DNA of 64,000 nt from Xanthomonas arboricola pv. juglandis (GTDB taxonomy: Bacteria; Pseudomonadota; Gammaproteobacteria; Xanthomonadales; Xanthomonadaceae). The first letter of the stretch is position 1, and each line of letters opens with the position of its first letter. Location of the stretch: NCBI RefSeq assembly GCF_001013475.1, contig NZ_JZEF01000002.1:808785-872784 (forward strand), given 5' to 3'. The notes under the pieces were generated by a model that was not told the origin of the DNA, ran no database searches, and saw nothing but the letters and a program-made list of their open reading frames with translations. This document shows, in pieces, positions 29,986 to 39,028 of this stretch. The position numbers and the translations under genes were made by a program.

Positions 29986-30493
29986 GACGGTGCGGTAGTG
30001 ACAGAACAGCGCGGATTATCCGCGCGTTGGCGCATGCGGGCCAGTGCGCCAATGCGCATGCACGACACGGCCGCGTGCTGCTGGTCCAACCAGCATGCCG
30101 GTCACGCATGGCCGCCAGCATTGGTGAGTGACGCGCTGCGGATCGCTCGTGCTCGCGCAACCGCGTGATGCGTGAGCACTCCGGCGTTGCGCTGCGCTGC
30201 CGTTTGAGCGCATGCCGGCGGGTCACCAGGTCAATCTGCGCTTATAGCGTTACCGATTACGGCGCGATCAGCGCGCTGGCAATTACCTGCGTGCGTGGCA
30301 GACATCGGCGCGCCAAGGCTCTGCAACTGCACGCGGCCGTACACATCGGGGACGATCAACAAACTGCCACGCAGGCAGTTCGGCAGACAGTGGAAGATGC
30401 CTCTGCGCGCACGGCACGCAGCACCATGTCCGCAAACGGTGCGTCAGTGACGCGCCATCCTGGCCGACAGCGTCTGCAAGCGGCTTCCCTGCA
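29986..30493. other. Intergenic region of about 500 bp
   Basis: It must contain the promoter of the YhhQ-like gene and the 3' end of the ELM1-like operon, both on the minus strand. No gene, clear terminator or repeat was seen. Confidence 0.5.
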
Positions 30494-30997
30494 TCACCAG
30501 GTGGTGCTGCTGTTCTGCGCGGCAGATTCCGCGGTCGGCACGAATGCCAGCGCCTGGCCTTGTGGCGATTGCACCGTCCAGCCGGCACCAGCCGGGCTCG
30601 GCTGGAAGGTCACCGTCTCGCCAACGCGAAAGCCCGCAGTCGGGTCGTCCTGGCGGGCCGGCCAGCGCAGCAGCGCGGTGTTCTCGGCGTTCGCCGGATC
30701 CTGCAACTGCACCTGGCAGCCGCCGTCAGTCTTTTTTTCCACCGACTTCACCCGCATCGGCGGCAACGGCCCGGCCGAGGCCTTGTGCGATGCGTCGCTC
30801 AAGGCTTCCGAGCCTGCGATGGCACTATGGCCCAGCGCCAACGACACGAAGTACGGCGCGGAGATCACCAGGATCGCCGACATCGCCGAGGCATCGCCAC
30901 GGGTGATCGTGGTCAGGCCTGCATGGGCCTGCATCGGCTGGCCAAACGAGATGGCCAGCAGCAGCCCAAGGCCGGCAGATCGAAGAGGGATGTTCAT
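30494..30997 (-). CDS. Small secreted protein of unknown function
   Basis: 167 residues from ATG 30997. Signal peptide about 1-26 (LRSAGLGLLLAISFGQPMQA, then HA). The rest is hydrophilic, with a stretch IVVISAPYFVSLALG-like in character (AILVISAPYFVSLALGHSAI, about 41-60) that could be a second membrane segment. Its start overlaps the stop of the DUF2145 gene (ATGA), so the two are translationally coupled. I do not recognise a family. Confidence 0.7.
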   Translation of the reverse strand: MNIPLRSAGLGLLLAISFGQPMQAHAGLTTITRGDASAMSAILVISAPYFVSLALGHSAIAGSEALSDASHKASAGPLPPMRVKSVEKKTDGGCQVQLQDPANAENTALLRWPARQDDPTAGFRVGETVTFQPSPAGAGWTVQSPQGQALAFVPTAESAAQNSSTTW

Positions 30998-31857
30998 GGA
31001 GATGCTCCGTGCGTGGCAACGCTGTGTGGAATGGACTGGTCCTGCTGCTGCATCTGTTGCTGCTGCAGGAAATCGAACACCGACTCGACCGTGATCACCG
31101 AATAGTTGCCGGAGATGCGCTCGCTGGCGGGATGGTCGGTCACGGCGGCATTGGCGACGAAGAAACGGGCGCCGATGCGCTTGCTCAGATCCAGATGCAG
31201 GCGGGTAGGTTGGTAGCCGTTGCGCTTGAGCCAGGCTTGCGCGCTGCGTCGATCGCTCGCCGGTGCAGCTGTCGCATCTGCTGTGTGGGTCGCCGCCAAT
31301 GCAGCCGCCAGCACTTCGAGCACCCACTGGTTGGAATTCTGATAATCGGTGGAGAACGGGTAGGCGATCATGCTGTAGCGCGCCTCGTGCAGCCCATGTG
31401 CCAGCGTGGCCGGATCCCGCAGCAACGTGCGCAGTTGCTGCTGCAGCGCCGGTGCCGGCACGCCGACGCGCAGATCGGCAGTGAGGGCACTTTCGCCGAT
31501 GAAGTTGCTCAGACCTTCGTGATACAGCGCGGAGTTGTCCGACTTGCAGTGATTGAGCAGGTGCTTCACCCGCCAGGTGCCGTCGTCCTCGCGCAGCGCG
31601 AAGGCCAGATGGCTGTGTTTCAGCCCATAGTGGCTCAGATCCTGGCCGCCGCGTGCCAGCAGCACGACCTGCGCACCGTCCACTGCGTCCAGCGCCTGCT
31701 GGGTGGACCTGGCCATGTCGAACATCGCCGCCAGCGTGGCGGGCGTTGGATAGTGCGGGGTGCACACCGGCGCGGCGAAGGCGGGGAGTGCGCACGTCAG
31801 GGAGACGAGCAACAGCGCCGTTGCAGGCCAGCCGCGCCGTTTGTGTGCAAGTTGCAT
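30994..31857 (-). CDS. DUF2145 family secreted protein
   Basis: 287 residues from ATG 31857. Signal peptide about 1-28 (ALLLVSLTCALPAFA). The body contains VVLLARGGQDLSHYGLKHSH, WRVKHLLNHCKSDNSALYHE and RYSMIAYPFSTDYQNSNQWV, which I associate with DUF2145. The conserved His and Cys residues would suit a periplasmic cysteine peptidase-like fold, but activity is unproven. It lies between an ELM1-like gene and a small secreted protein gene on the same strand. Confidence 0.7.
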   Translation of the reverse strand: MQLAHKRRGWPATALLLVSLTCALPAFAAPVCTPHYPTPATLAAMFDMARSTQQALDAVDGAQVVLLARGGQDLSHYGLKHSHLAFALREDDGTWRVKHLLNHCKSDNSALYHEGLSNFIGESALTADLRVGVPAPALQQQLRTLLRDPATLAHGLHEARYSMIAYPFSTDYQNSNQWVLEVLAAALAATHTADATAAPASDRRSAQAWLKRNGYQPTRLHLDLSKRIGARFFVANAAVTDHPASERISGNYSVITVESVFDFLQQQQMQQQDQSIPHSVATHGASP

Positions 31858-31907
31858 GGGGAGTGCAGCGTCCTTGTGTCTGCCCGGTGGCATCGGCGGC
31901 GGCACCA

Positions 31908-32855
31908 TCATACGCGCAGGCGCGCACGCACCAGTGCAGCGATGCGCTGGGTTTCGCGCAATGGGTGAAGTTGCGGCGGCGTTGCGAAAACATCGCCGGC
32001 ATCGCACAGACGGCCACGTGCCTGCAGTGCCCGCACATACGTCGCCACCCGGCCTTGCGCCTGTCCGGCAAACGCCGCTGCCACCGGTACCCGCGTGGCG
32101 CAGGCTTCGGAGAGCAGGTTGACCGAGTCGGCACTGGCCACGATCGCATCGGCCCAGCCCAGCAGGCCGGCGTACGGGTTGGGCCCGTCGCGCTCGTCGC
32201 ACCACAGCAGGCCTGGCAGGCCTGCATGCAGCTTGCGCAGCGTCGCGATCGCTTCGGGCGGGGTGCGCCGTGAGGTGGTGACCAGCAGGCTGCCGCCGGC
32301 GGCGAGCACCTGCGCGCGCAGGTGCGTGCACAGTGCCGCAAGCGCTTCGGTGGTCCAGGGCAGCTGCGCGGTGGGGCCGCCGATCAACAGCGCCACGCGT
32401 GGGCCGGGCAGCGCGCCGAGCGCGGCGAAGGCGGCGCGCCCGGCGGCCAGCCAGGCATCGTCCACCGGGTGCAGGCTGCCGAGCAGGGTGAGCACGTTGG
32501 CGCCACGCAGCGCATCGTGCTCGGGCACGACCAGCAGATCCCAGTGACGCGGGTCCAGGCGCGGATCCAGCAGTTGCACCACCTGGCTGCCGCGCGCGCG
32601 CAGCAACCGGGTGGCCAGCGCGGCCTGGCGCCCGCAGCCGATCGCCAGCGCCGGCGGCTGCTGCAATTGCCGGGCGAAGCCGGATCCAAACGCCGCCTGC
32701 GCGCCCGGCAACAGGCGCGGTGCGGCCCAACGCCATGGCGCGCGGGCCTGCAGATGCAGCGCCGTGACCGGTGCGGAGTGCAGCGCCTGCGCCAAGGCCT
32801 CGGCCTGGCGTGCATTGCCGGCGCGGCCGTCGCTGACCGCCCAGGTCAGCGCCAT
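31908..32855 (-). CDS. ELM1/DUF1022-like nucleoside-diphosphate-sugar-binding protein
   Basis: 315 residues from ATG 32855. It opens MALTWAVSDGRAGNARQAEA, the conserved start of the mitochondrial-fission ELM1 family. IGGPTAQLPWT (about 184-194) and GWADAIVASADSVNLLSEAC (about 253-272) resemble a GT-B glycosyltransferase donor site. In bacteria the role is unknown; a nucleoside-diphosphate-sugar transferase is a guess. It is the first gene of the three-gene set with the DUF2145 and small secreted proteins. Confidence 0.75.
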   Translation of the reverse strand: MALTWAVSDGRAGNARQAEALAQALHSAPVTALHLQARAPWRWAAPRLLPGAQAAFGSGFARQLQQPPALAIGCGRQAALATRLLRARGSQVVQLLDPRLDPRHWDLLVVPEHDALRGANVLTLLGSLHPVDDAWLAAGRAAFAALGALPGPRVALLIGGPTAQLPWTTEALAALCTHLRAQVLAAGGSLLVTTSRRTPPEAIATLRKLHAGLPGLLWCDERDGPNPYAGLLGWADAIVASADSVNLLSEACATRVPVAAAFAGQAQGRVATYVRALQARGRLCDAGDVFATPPQLHPLRETQRIAALVRARLRV

Positions 32856-32991
32856 CGTTTCAGATCCGACATAGATTTGTTTCAGATTGAGCGTGTGTTG
32901 CCGCAATCGCGTCACTCTACACTGCGGGTCTTCACGCTGGCGCCGGTGCTGCACCCTACTGTCGCCCATTCCCTTGCTTCCCGGAGTCTCC

Positions 32992-33582
32992 ATGTCCGAC
33001 TTGCTCGACGCTGCCGCGCTGGATCAGCTGTTTCGCACCGCCCGCACGCAAAACGCCTTTCTCGACAAGCCGGTCAGCGAGGCGCAGCTGCGCGAGCTCT
33101 ACGATCTGCTGAAGTGGGGCCCGACCGCCGCCAACGGGTCGCCGGCGCGTTTCGTGTTCGTGACCACGCCGGAGGGCAAGCAGAAGCTCAAGCCGGCACT
33201 GTCCGAGGCCAATGCCACCAAGACCCTGGCCGCGCCGGTCACGGTGATCATCGGCTCCGATGAGGAGTTCCACGAAAAGCTGCCGTACCTGTTCCCCCAT
33301 GCCGACGCCAAGAGCTGGTTCGAAGGCTCGCGCGAGATGCGCGTGTCCGGCGCGTTCCGTAACAGCTCGCTGCAGGGCGCCTACCTGATCCTGGCCGCAC
33401 GGGCGCTGGGTCTGGATGCCGGCCCGATGTCCGGCTTCGACAATGACAAGGTGGATGCGGCGTTCTTTGCCGGCACGCCGATCAAGTCCAACTTCCTGGT
33501 CAATCTGGGCTACGGCGATCCGGCCGAGCTGTTCCCGCGGCTGCCGCGGCTGAGCTTCGACGAAGCCGCACGCATCGAGTAA
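32992..33582 (+). CDS. Nitroreductase family oxidoreductase (RutE/HadB-like)
   Basis: 196 residues from ATG 32992, with CCGGAG just upstream. FMN-binding nitroreductase features are [20 protein letters not shown] (about 16-35), [20 protein letters not shown] and [20 protein letters not shown]. Closest in feel to malonic-semialdehyde reductase RutE, but no rut genes are nearby, so a general NAD(P)H:FMN nitro/quinone or semialdehyde reductase is the safer call. Confidence 0.9.
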   Translation: MSDLLDAAALDQLFRTARTQNAFLDKPVSEAQLRELYDLLKWGPTAANGSPARFVFVTTPEGKQKLKPALSEANATKTLAAPVTVIIGSDEEFHEKLPYLFPHADAKSWFEGSREMRVSGAFRNSSLQGAYLILAARALGLDAGPMSGFDNDKVDAAFFAGTPIKSNFLVNLGYGDPAELFPRLPRLSFDEAARIE

Positions 33583-33811
33583 CAGCGGCGGGCACCGCGG
33601 CTGCGCGCACCGTCAGGCGGGCGCAGCCGGCGCTCCGGCAGGCAGGAGCCACGTACACTCCGGCTTCGGGGCGCGCCACCCGCACCACCTGACGACCGCG
33701 CCTTGTGCAATCCGCCCCGGGCGCACGTTTCGATTTTCCTGCAGTCCTCGTCCGTCTGCGTCTGTTCCATCCGCGTTGATCCAATGCGGTCCCTCATCTC
33801 AAGGAGTTTCA

Positions 33812-34543
33812 ATGAAGACCACCCACAAACTGTTGCTGCCGCTTGCCCTGACCCTGGCCATCGCCGCCTGCTCCAAGCCGGCCGACAACGCCGCCGCACC
33901 GGCTGCCGACACCCCGGCCGCCACCGCACCGGCCGATGCCGCTGCCACCACCCCGGCCCCGGCTGCTGCGCCGGCCGCCTCGACCGCGCCGGCCGTGGAA
34001 GTGGCCTCCGGCACCTACACGCTGGATCCGAGCCACACCGACGTGATCGCGCAGTGGAGCCACTTCGGCTTCTCCAACCCGAGCGCGCATTTCGGCAATG
34101 TCGACGGCACCCTGGTGTACGACGCGGCCGACGTGACCAAGTCCACCGTGCAGGTGACCCTGCCGCTGTCGGGCCTGAACAGCTTCACCGCCAAGTTCGA
34201 CGAGCACCTGAAGAGCGGTGACTTCTTCGACGCGGCCAAGTTCCCGACCGCCACCTTCAAGAGCACCAAGGTCGAAGCGGCCGGCCCCAACAAGCTGACC
34301 GTCACCGGCGATCTGACCATCAAGGATCAGACCAAGCCGGTCGTGCTGGACGTCACCCTCAACGGTGCCGGCGAGCACCCGATGAAGAAGGTGCCAGCAG
34401 CCGGTTTCGACGCCACCACCACCATCAAGCGCACCGACTTCGGCGTGGGCCAGTACGCCCCGAACGTCAGCGACGAAGTGAAGATCCGCATCACCACCGA
34501 AGCCCTGCAGGCCAAGGCCGGTGACGCTGCTGCTGCCAAGTAA
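33812..34543 (+). CDS. YceI-like lipoprotein
   Basis: 243 residues from ATG 33812 with AAGGAG at 33801-33806. The signal peptide ends in lipobox IAAC with lipidation at Cys20, followed by an Ala/Pro/Thr-rich linker (21-66). The YceI domain follows: GTYTLDPSHTDVIAQWSHFG (about 69-88), SGLNSFTAKFDEHLKSGDFF and GAGEHPMKKVPAAGFDATTT. YceI folds as a lipocalin that binds polyisoprenoid-type lipids. It is probably anchored in the envelope. A strong terminator follows. Confidence 0.92.
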   Translation: MKTTHKLLLPLALTLAIAACSKPADNAAAPAADTPAATAPADAAATTPAPAAAPAASTAPAVEVASGTYTLDPSHTDVIAQWSHFGFSNPSAHFGNVDGTLVYDAADVTKSTVQVTLPLSGLNSFTAKFDEHLKSGDFFDAAKFPTATFKSTKVEAAGPNKLTVTGDLTIKDQTKPVVLDVTLNGAGEHPMKKVPAAGFDATTTIKRTDFGVGQYAPNVSDEVKIRITTEALQAKAGDAAAAK

Positions 34544-34634
34544 GTCGCTGCGCAGTCGATGCATCGGTGCGAGCGATCGCACCGATGTGCGGAACGCAAA
34601 AGCCCGCGGATTGGCTTGATGCTGTTCACTGAAG

Positions 34635-34677
34635 AAAGCGGCGCCTCTCCACCTCGGTGGGAGGCGCCGCTTTTTTT
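34635..34677 (+). terminator. Rho-independent terminator after the YceI gene
   Basis: AAAGCGGCGCCTC (34635-34647) pairs with GAGGCGCCGCTTT (34661-34673), followed by T to 34677. Confidence 0.9.
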
Positions 34678-34774
34678 ATGGGCAATGCGATCGAGCCCGC
34701 GAGCGGCGAGGACACTGCAGCAGACAGTTTGCGGCTCGTTTAATTGAAAGCCATGCAGACCGATCAATTCGACT

Positions 34775-34882
34775 GGCCCTTGGCCGTCTACCGTCGCGGG
34801 GCCTTACGCGGCATGGATGCCGCGTAAGAGCCTACAGGGACGTACTTGCGGCGTGCCCCGCGATGGTGGGCGGCCAAGGGCC
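34775..34882. repeat. Palindromic MITE-like element, copy C
   Basis: 108 bp, same arms and core as copies A and B, including TTACGCGGCATGGATGCCGC. It sits between the YceI terminator and the 3' end of the siderophore-interacting-protein gene. Confidence 0.75.
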
Positions 34883-34950
34883 CTGCGGAAAAGCGACACA
34901 TCAACCGCCGTTTGAGTGAAACCCCGCACCCAGCGCCGCCATGCTGTCCG

Positions 34951-35739
34951 TTAGTGCGGAGCTGATTCAGCCTTCCAGTAGGCCTTCGCGCGCACCGAGT
35001 CCTTGTCCACGCCCATGTGCTCTTCGAGAAACTTGCGCATCGCACGCGCGCGCATGGATTCGGTACCGATCCAGTAGAACGTGTCGCCGTCGTGCGGCTC
35101 GTAATCGCGCAGGCTGTCTTCCAGCAACGTGCTGCTGGCGGCATCGAAGCCGTTGCGTTCCAGCCAGTACACCTCCACCTCGGCGGCGCTGAGCAGTTCC
35201 TGGCGCTCGGCCGCATCGGCGATTTCGATAAAGACCTCTGCATGCATGTCGGCGGGCATCGCTTCCAGCCAGCGGCCGATCGCGGGCAGCGCGGTTTCAT
35301 CGCCGATCAGCACGTAGTGGTCGTAGTCGTCGGCGACCAGGAACGAGCCGCGCGGGCCGCCGATCTTCAGCGTATCGCCGGGCTGTGCCTGCGCCGCCCA
35401 ACTGGAGGCCACGCCGTCGCCGTGCAGCACGAAGTCGATGCTCAGCTCACCGCTTTGCGGATCGAATGCGCGCGGGGTGTAATCGCGGCCGGGCGACGGC
35501 AGCGCGCCTTCGGCATAGCGCGGGCCCTCCGGCGTCATCGTCGGCAGCACGAAGGCGCCATCGGCATTGGGGAAGAACAGCTTGACGTGATCGTCCGGTG
35601 CCTCGCTCTGAAAGCCGGCAAGCTCGCTGCCGCCAAACACGATGCGGCGCATCTGCGGCGTCAGCGATTCGCAGCGCACCACCTGCACGGAGCGCAGGCG
35701 CGGATCGCGGCGGAGTTGGGTGTGGGTGTGGATGGCCAT
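34951..35739 (-). CDS. Siderophore-interacting protein (YqjH/ViuB-like ferric reductase)
   Basis: 262 residues from ATG 35739. It has an N-terminal FAD-binding domain (RRIVFGGSELAGF, about 31-43; RDYTPRAFDPQSGELSIDFV, about 85-104) and a C-terminal NADPH-binding region (DHYVLIGDETALPAIGRWLE). These flavoproteins reduce ferric-siderophores in the cytoplasm. The next gene upstream on the same strand encodes a PadR regulator, matching the E. coli yqjH/yqjI partnership, but 356 bp separate them. Confidence 0.9.
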   Translation of the reverse strand: MAIHTHTQLRRDPRLRSVQVVRCESLTPQMRRIVFGGSELAGFQSEAPDDHVKLFFPNADGAFVLPTMTPEGPRYAEGALPSPGRDYTPRAFDPQSGELSIDFVLHGDGVASSWAAQAQPGDTLKIGGPRGSFLVADDYDHYVLIGDETALPAIGRWLEAMPADMHAEVFIEIADAAERQELLSAAEVEVYWLERNGFDAASSTLLEDSLRDYEPHDGDTFYWIGTESMRARAMRKFLEEHMGVDKDSVRAKAYWKAESAPH

Positions 35740-35849
35740 GTAGTGCGATTCCTGGATGTGGCGCGCAGATGCGCGGCGGGGGAGTGACTGCAAACGGTGA
35801 TGCGACGATCTGGCCAGCGAGCTGGCAAGGAACAGCGGTTGTTGCTCAG

Positions 35850-35899
35850 CCTTCTCCCATCGGGAGAAGGTGCCCCGCAGGGGGTTATGGGTGCGGGCG
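35850..35899. repeat. Intergenic hairpin repeat (CTTCTCCC...GGGAGAAGG family)
   Basis: CCTTCTCCCATCGGGAGAAGG forms a short hairpin and is followed by GTGCCCCGCAGGGGGTTATG. Related copies are at 11429-11476 and 45850-45896 (there CTCCCGTCGGGAGAAGG). No coding role seen. Confidence 0.65.
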
Positions 35900-36095
35900 A
35901 AGCCGCGTGTATCTGCCAAACAAGCAAGGTCGATGTCGTGCAGCGACACGCTGATCAAATCGCAGAACAGCGCAGGGACAGCAATGCATGCATGCCACTG
36001 ACGCCACGCAACGCAACCACCGCGATGACGCGGCTCTGCCGCAAGGCGCAATCAAGCCAGCATCGGTTGGCTTCGGATCACGGCGATAGACGTAC

Positions 36096-36644
36096 TCAGC
36101 CGTCGTCGCGCTCCATGCCGTCAGCGGCGGCGTTGAGTAGCGCGGCAATGCGTGTGGTTTCTGCATCCGTCCATTGCCCGTGCCGCGCAAACAGGCCGTG
36201 CTTGATGCGGTGGATGGCCTCGCGAATCGGCGCCGGGGTCTGTGCCTTGATCAGCTCGCGCGCGCGGCGGTGGGTGCGGGCCAGCGCCGCATCCAGTGCG
36301 TCGCGGTGCTGCGCCGCATACGTACGGCCGGAGGCGGTGACCTGGTAGCGCTTGCGTCCTTCGTCCAGCGCGGTCTGCACCCAACCATCGGCTTCGAGCT
36401 GCGCCAGCGCCGGATAGATGGCGCCCGCGCTGGGCGTGTACAGACCTTTGAACAGCGCAGTGATCTGCCGCATCAACTCGTAGCCATGGCGCGGCTGTTG
36501 CTCGATCAGCGCCAGCAGCAGCAAGCGCAGGTCGCCATGTTCCAGCGGCCGTGCGCGCCCGGCGCCACCACGGCGCGTCGCACTGGGCGCTGCGGATGGA
36601 TCGAACTCGCTCGGCAGGTCGTCATGGCGGGAGCGCATCGTCAT
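36096..36644 (-). CDS. PadR-family transcriptional regulator (YqjI-like)
   Basis: 182 residues from ATG 36644. The winged helix contains LRLLLLALIEQQPRHGYELM (about 39-58), LYTPSAGAIYPALAQLEADG (about 68-87) and RKRYQVTASGRTYAAQHRDA. The long C-terminal helix is a dimerisation arm. A charged, Arg-rich N-terminal tail precedes the DNA-binding domain; E. coli YqjI carries a His-rich metal tail at this place, but here few His are present. Two copies of an operator-like palindrome overlap the start codon and upstream region, pointing to autoregulation. Likely target: the siderophore-interacting protein gene downstream. Confidence 0.88.
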   Translation of the reverse strand: MTMRSRHDDLPSEFDPSAAPSATRRGGAGRARPLEHGDLRLLLLALIEQQPRHGYELMRQITALFKGLYTPSAGAIYPALAQLEADGWVQTALDEGRKRYQVTASGRTYAAQHRDALDAALARTHRRARELIKAQTPAPIREAIHRIKHGLFARHGQWTDAETTRIAALLNAAADGMERDDG

Positions 36645-36680
36645 TCGATATATCGAAGCATGGCGAAAAGATATATCGAA
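36644..36680. promoter_or_regulatory. Tandem PadR-type operator overlapping the padR start codon
   Basis: TTCGATATATCGAA (36644-36657) is a perfect 14-bp palindrome. AAAGATATATCGAA (36667-36680) matches 11 of 14 positions. Centres are 23 bp apart, about two helical turns. The first begins in the start codon itself. Confidence 0.75.
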
Positions 36681-36775
36681 GCGTGCTGGCCCGCAAGCGC
36701 TTGCCTGTCGCCCGGCTGACCGGCCTGGTTATCCCTGCCGCCATGCTGCAACGCGGCTAGACACAGCTGGTTTCC

Positions 36776-36794
36776 ATAATTACGATGTAATTAT
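36776..36794 (+). promoter_or_regulatory. Operator-like palindrome upstream of mdcA
   Basis: ATAATTA (36776-36782), CGATG, TAATTAT (36788-36794): a perfect 7-5-7 inverted repeat 36 bp before mdcA. An AT-rich site in GC-rich DNA suits a GntR dimer; the GntR gene at 45078 is the obvious candidate. Confidence 0.65.
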
Positions 36795-36830
36795 TTCGAC
36801 ATTACGGGCCCGGCCCGATGAGGCAGACGC

Positions 36831-38477
36831 ATGAGTCGACAGTGGGACACCCAGGCCGAAAGCCGGCGCCAGCGCCTGCAGCGCGCCGCAGCACTGGCGC
36901 CGCAGGGGCGCGTGGTGGCCGCCGACGATGTGGTGGCGCTGCTGGAGGCGGTGATCGAACCCGGCGACCGCGTCTGCCTGGAAGGCAACAACCAGAAGCA
37001 GGCCGACTTCCTGGCGCGCTGCCTCACCGAGGTGGACCCGGCGCGCGTGCACGACCTGCACATGGTGCAATCGGTGTTGTCGCTGCCCGCGCATCTGGAC
37101 GTGTTCGAGCGCGGCATCGCCAAGCGGCTGGACTTCTCGTTCTCCGGCCCGCAGGCCGCGCGCCTGGCCGGGCTGGTCGGCGAGGGCCGCATCGAGATCG
37201 GCGCCATCCACACCTACCTGGAATTGTTCGGCCGCTATTTCATCGACCTGACCCCGCGCATCGCGCTGGTCACCGCGCAGGCCGCCGACCGCCACGGCAA
37301 TCTCTACACCGGCCCGAATACCGAAGACACCCCGGTGATCGTGGAGGCCACCGCGTTCAAGGGCGGCATCGTGATTGCGCAGGTCAACGAGATCGTCGAC
37401 ACGCTGCCGCGCGTGGACATCCCGGCCGACTGGGTGGACTTCGTCACCCAGGCGCCCAGGCCCAACTACATCGAACCGCTGTTCACCCGCGACCCGGCGC
37501 AGATCTCCGAGATCCAGGTGCTGATGGCGATGATGGCGATCAAGGGCATCTACGCCGAATATGGCGTGGACCGGCTCAACCACGGCATCGGCTTCGACAC
37601 CGCCGCGATCGAATTGTTGCTGCCCACCTATGCCGAATCGCTGGGGCTGAAGGACAAGATCTGCCGGCACTGGGCGCTCAATCCGCATCCGGCGCTGATC
37701 CCGGCGATCGAATCGGGTTTCGTGCACTCGGTGCATTCGTTCGGTTCGGAACTGGGCATGGAGGCCTACATCGCCGCGCGCCCGGACATCTTCTTTACCG
37801 GCGCCGACGGCAGCATGCGCTCCAATCGGGCGCTGTCGCAGACTGCCGGTTTGTACGCCTGCGACATGTTCATCGGCTCCACCCTGCAGATCGATCTGCA
37901 GGGCAACAGCTCCACCGCCACGCGCGACCGCATCGCCGGTTTCGGCGGCGCGCCCAACATGGGTTCGGACGCGCGCGGGCGCCGGCACGCCAGCGATGTC
38001 TGGCTCAAGGCCGGGCGCGAGGCGGCGCGCCCCGGCGAGATGCCGCGCGGACGCAAGCTGGTGGTGCAGATGGTGGAAACCTTCCGCGAGCACATGGCGC
38101 CGGCCTTCGTCGACAGGCTCGATGCCTGGGAGCTGGCCGAGCGCGCCAACATGCCGCTGCCGCCGGTGATGATCTATGGCGACGACGTCAGCCACGTGCT
38201 GACCGAGGAAGGCATCGCCAACCTGTTGCTGTGCCGCAGCGCCGAAGAGCGCGAGCAGGCCATCCGTGGCGTATCCGGTTACACCGCCGTCGGCCTGGGC
38301 CGCGACAAGCGCGCGGTGGAGAACCTGCGCGATCGCGGCGTCATCAAGCGGCCGGAAGACCTGGGCATCCGGCCACGCGATGCCACGCGCGACCTGCTCG
38401 CCGCGCGCACGGTCAAGGACCTGGTGCGCTGGTCCGGTGGGTTGTACGACCCGCCGAAACGTTTTCGCAACTGGTAG
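36831..38477 (+). CDS. mdcA: Malonate decarboxylase alpha subunit
   Basis: 548 residues, full length. Family sequence is clear throughout: VCLEGNNQKQADFLARCL (about 48-65), GRIEIGAIHTYLELFGRYFI, NEDTPVIVEA-like NTEDTPVIVEATAFKGGIV, and FGGAPNMGSDARGRRHASDV. It is the acetyl-S-ACP:malonate ACP transferase subunit: it moves the carrier-protein thiol from acetyl to malonyl groups. First gene of the mdc cluster, 9 bp before mdcC. Confidence 0.96.
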   Translation: MSRQWDTQAESRRQRLQRAAALAPQGRVVAADDVVALLEAVIEPGDRVCLEGNNQKQADFLARCLTEVDPARVHDLHMVQSVLSLPAHLDVFERGIAKRLDFSFSGPQAARLAGLVGEGRIEIGAIHTYLELFGRYFIDLTPRIALVTAQAADRHGNLYTGPNTEDTPVIVEATAFKGGIVIAQVNEIVDTLPRVDIPADWVDFVTQAPRPNYIEPLFTRDPAQISEIQVLMAMMAIKGIYAEYGVDRLNHGIGFDTAAIELLLPTYAESLGLKDKICRHWALNPHPALIPAIESGFVHSVHSFGSELGMEAYIAARPDIFFTGADGSMRSNRALSQTAGLYACDMFIGSTLQIDLQGNSSTATRDRIAGFGGAPNMGSDARGRRHASDVWLKAGREAARPGEMPRGRKLVVQMVETFREHMAPAFVDRLDAWELAERANMPLPPVMIYGDDVSHVLTEEGIANLLLCRSAEEREQAIRGVSGYTAVGLGRDKRAVENLRDRGVIKRPEDLGIRPRDATRDLLAARTVKDLVRWSGGLYDPPKRFRNW

Positions 38478-38486
38478 GGGCACAGC

Positions 38487-38804
38487 ATGGAAACCCTGCG
38501 GTATCGCTTCGATGGTCAGCATGGCGCACGCGCCGGGCTGGACCATGCGCTGGTCGGCGTGGTCGCCTCCGGCAACCTGGAAGTGCTGGTCGAGCGTGTG
38601 CCGCTGGACGGCGCGATGGAGATCGAGATCCTCACCGCCGCGCGCGGTTTCGGCACCATCTGGCAGGCGGTGCTGGACGATTTCGCCGCGCGCCATCCGC
38701 TGCGCGATGTGCGCATCAGCATCAACGATGTCGGCGCCACGCCAGCGGTGGTGAGCCTGCGCCTGGAGCAGGCGCTGGACGTCCTGCAGGGAGCCGCCGC
38801 ATGA
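38487..38804 (+). CDS. mdcC: Malonate decarboxylase acyl carrier protein (delta subunit)
   Basis: 105 residues. The segment LVGVVASGNLEVLVE (about 22-36) holds the Ser28 expected to carry the 2'-(5''-phosphoribosyl)-3'-dephospho-CoA arm. MdcG and MdcB, encoded downstream, make and attach this group. A 244-bp gap with two palindromic repeats separates it from mdcD. Confidence 0.95.
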   Translation: METLRYRFDGQHGARAGLDHALVGVVASGNLEVLVERVPLDGAMEIEILTAARGFGTIWQAVLDDFAARHPLRDVRISINDVGATPAVVSLRLEQALDVLQGAAA

Positions 38805-38820
38805 GCCGCCCCTCTCACCC

Positions 38821-38890
38821 CGTAGGAGCGCACCCGGGCGCGACGGGCTTTCCCGGTAATGCTGCAATCGCGCCCGGGTGCGCTCCTACG
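38821..38890. repeat. GTAGGAGCGCACCCGGGCGCGA palindrome, copy 1 (inside mdc operon)
   Basis: Arms at 38821-38843 and 38868-38890 are perfect 23-bp inverted repeats with a 24-base loop. Key sequence: GTAGGAGCGCACCCGGGCGC. Second copy at 38959, third at 53859. Confidence 0.85.
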
Positions 38891-38958
38891 CGCGTCGTCG
38901 GGAGCACTGTCGATAGTGCCGAGCGCCGCCACAACGAACCGGCACACCACAGCAATCT

Positions 38959-39028
38959 CGTAGGAGCGCACCAGGGCGCGACGGGCGTTCCCGGTAACGC
39001 TTCAGTCGCGCCCGGGTGCGCTCCTACG
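38959..39028. repeat. GTAGGAGCGCACC palindrome, copy 2 (inside mdc operon)
   Basis: Arms 38959-38981 and 39006-39028, 22 of 23 positions paired (one C-to-A change in the left arm). It ends 20 bp before mdcD, so the mdcD ribosome binding site (GGGAG, 39038-39042) immediately follows the stem. Confidence 0.85.
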
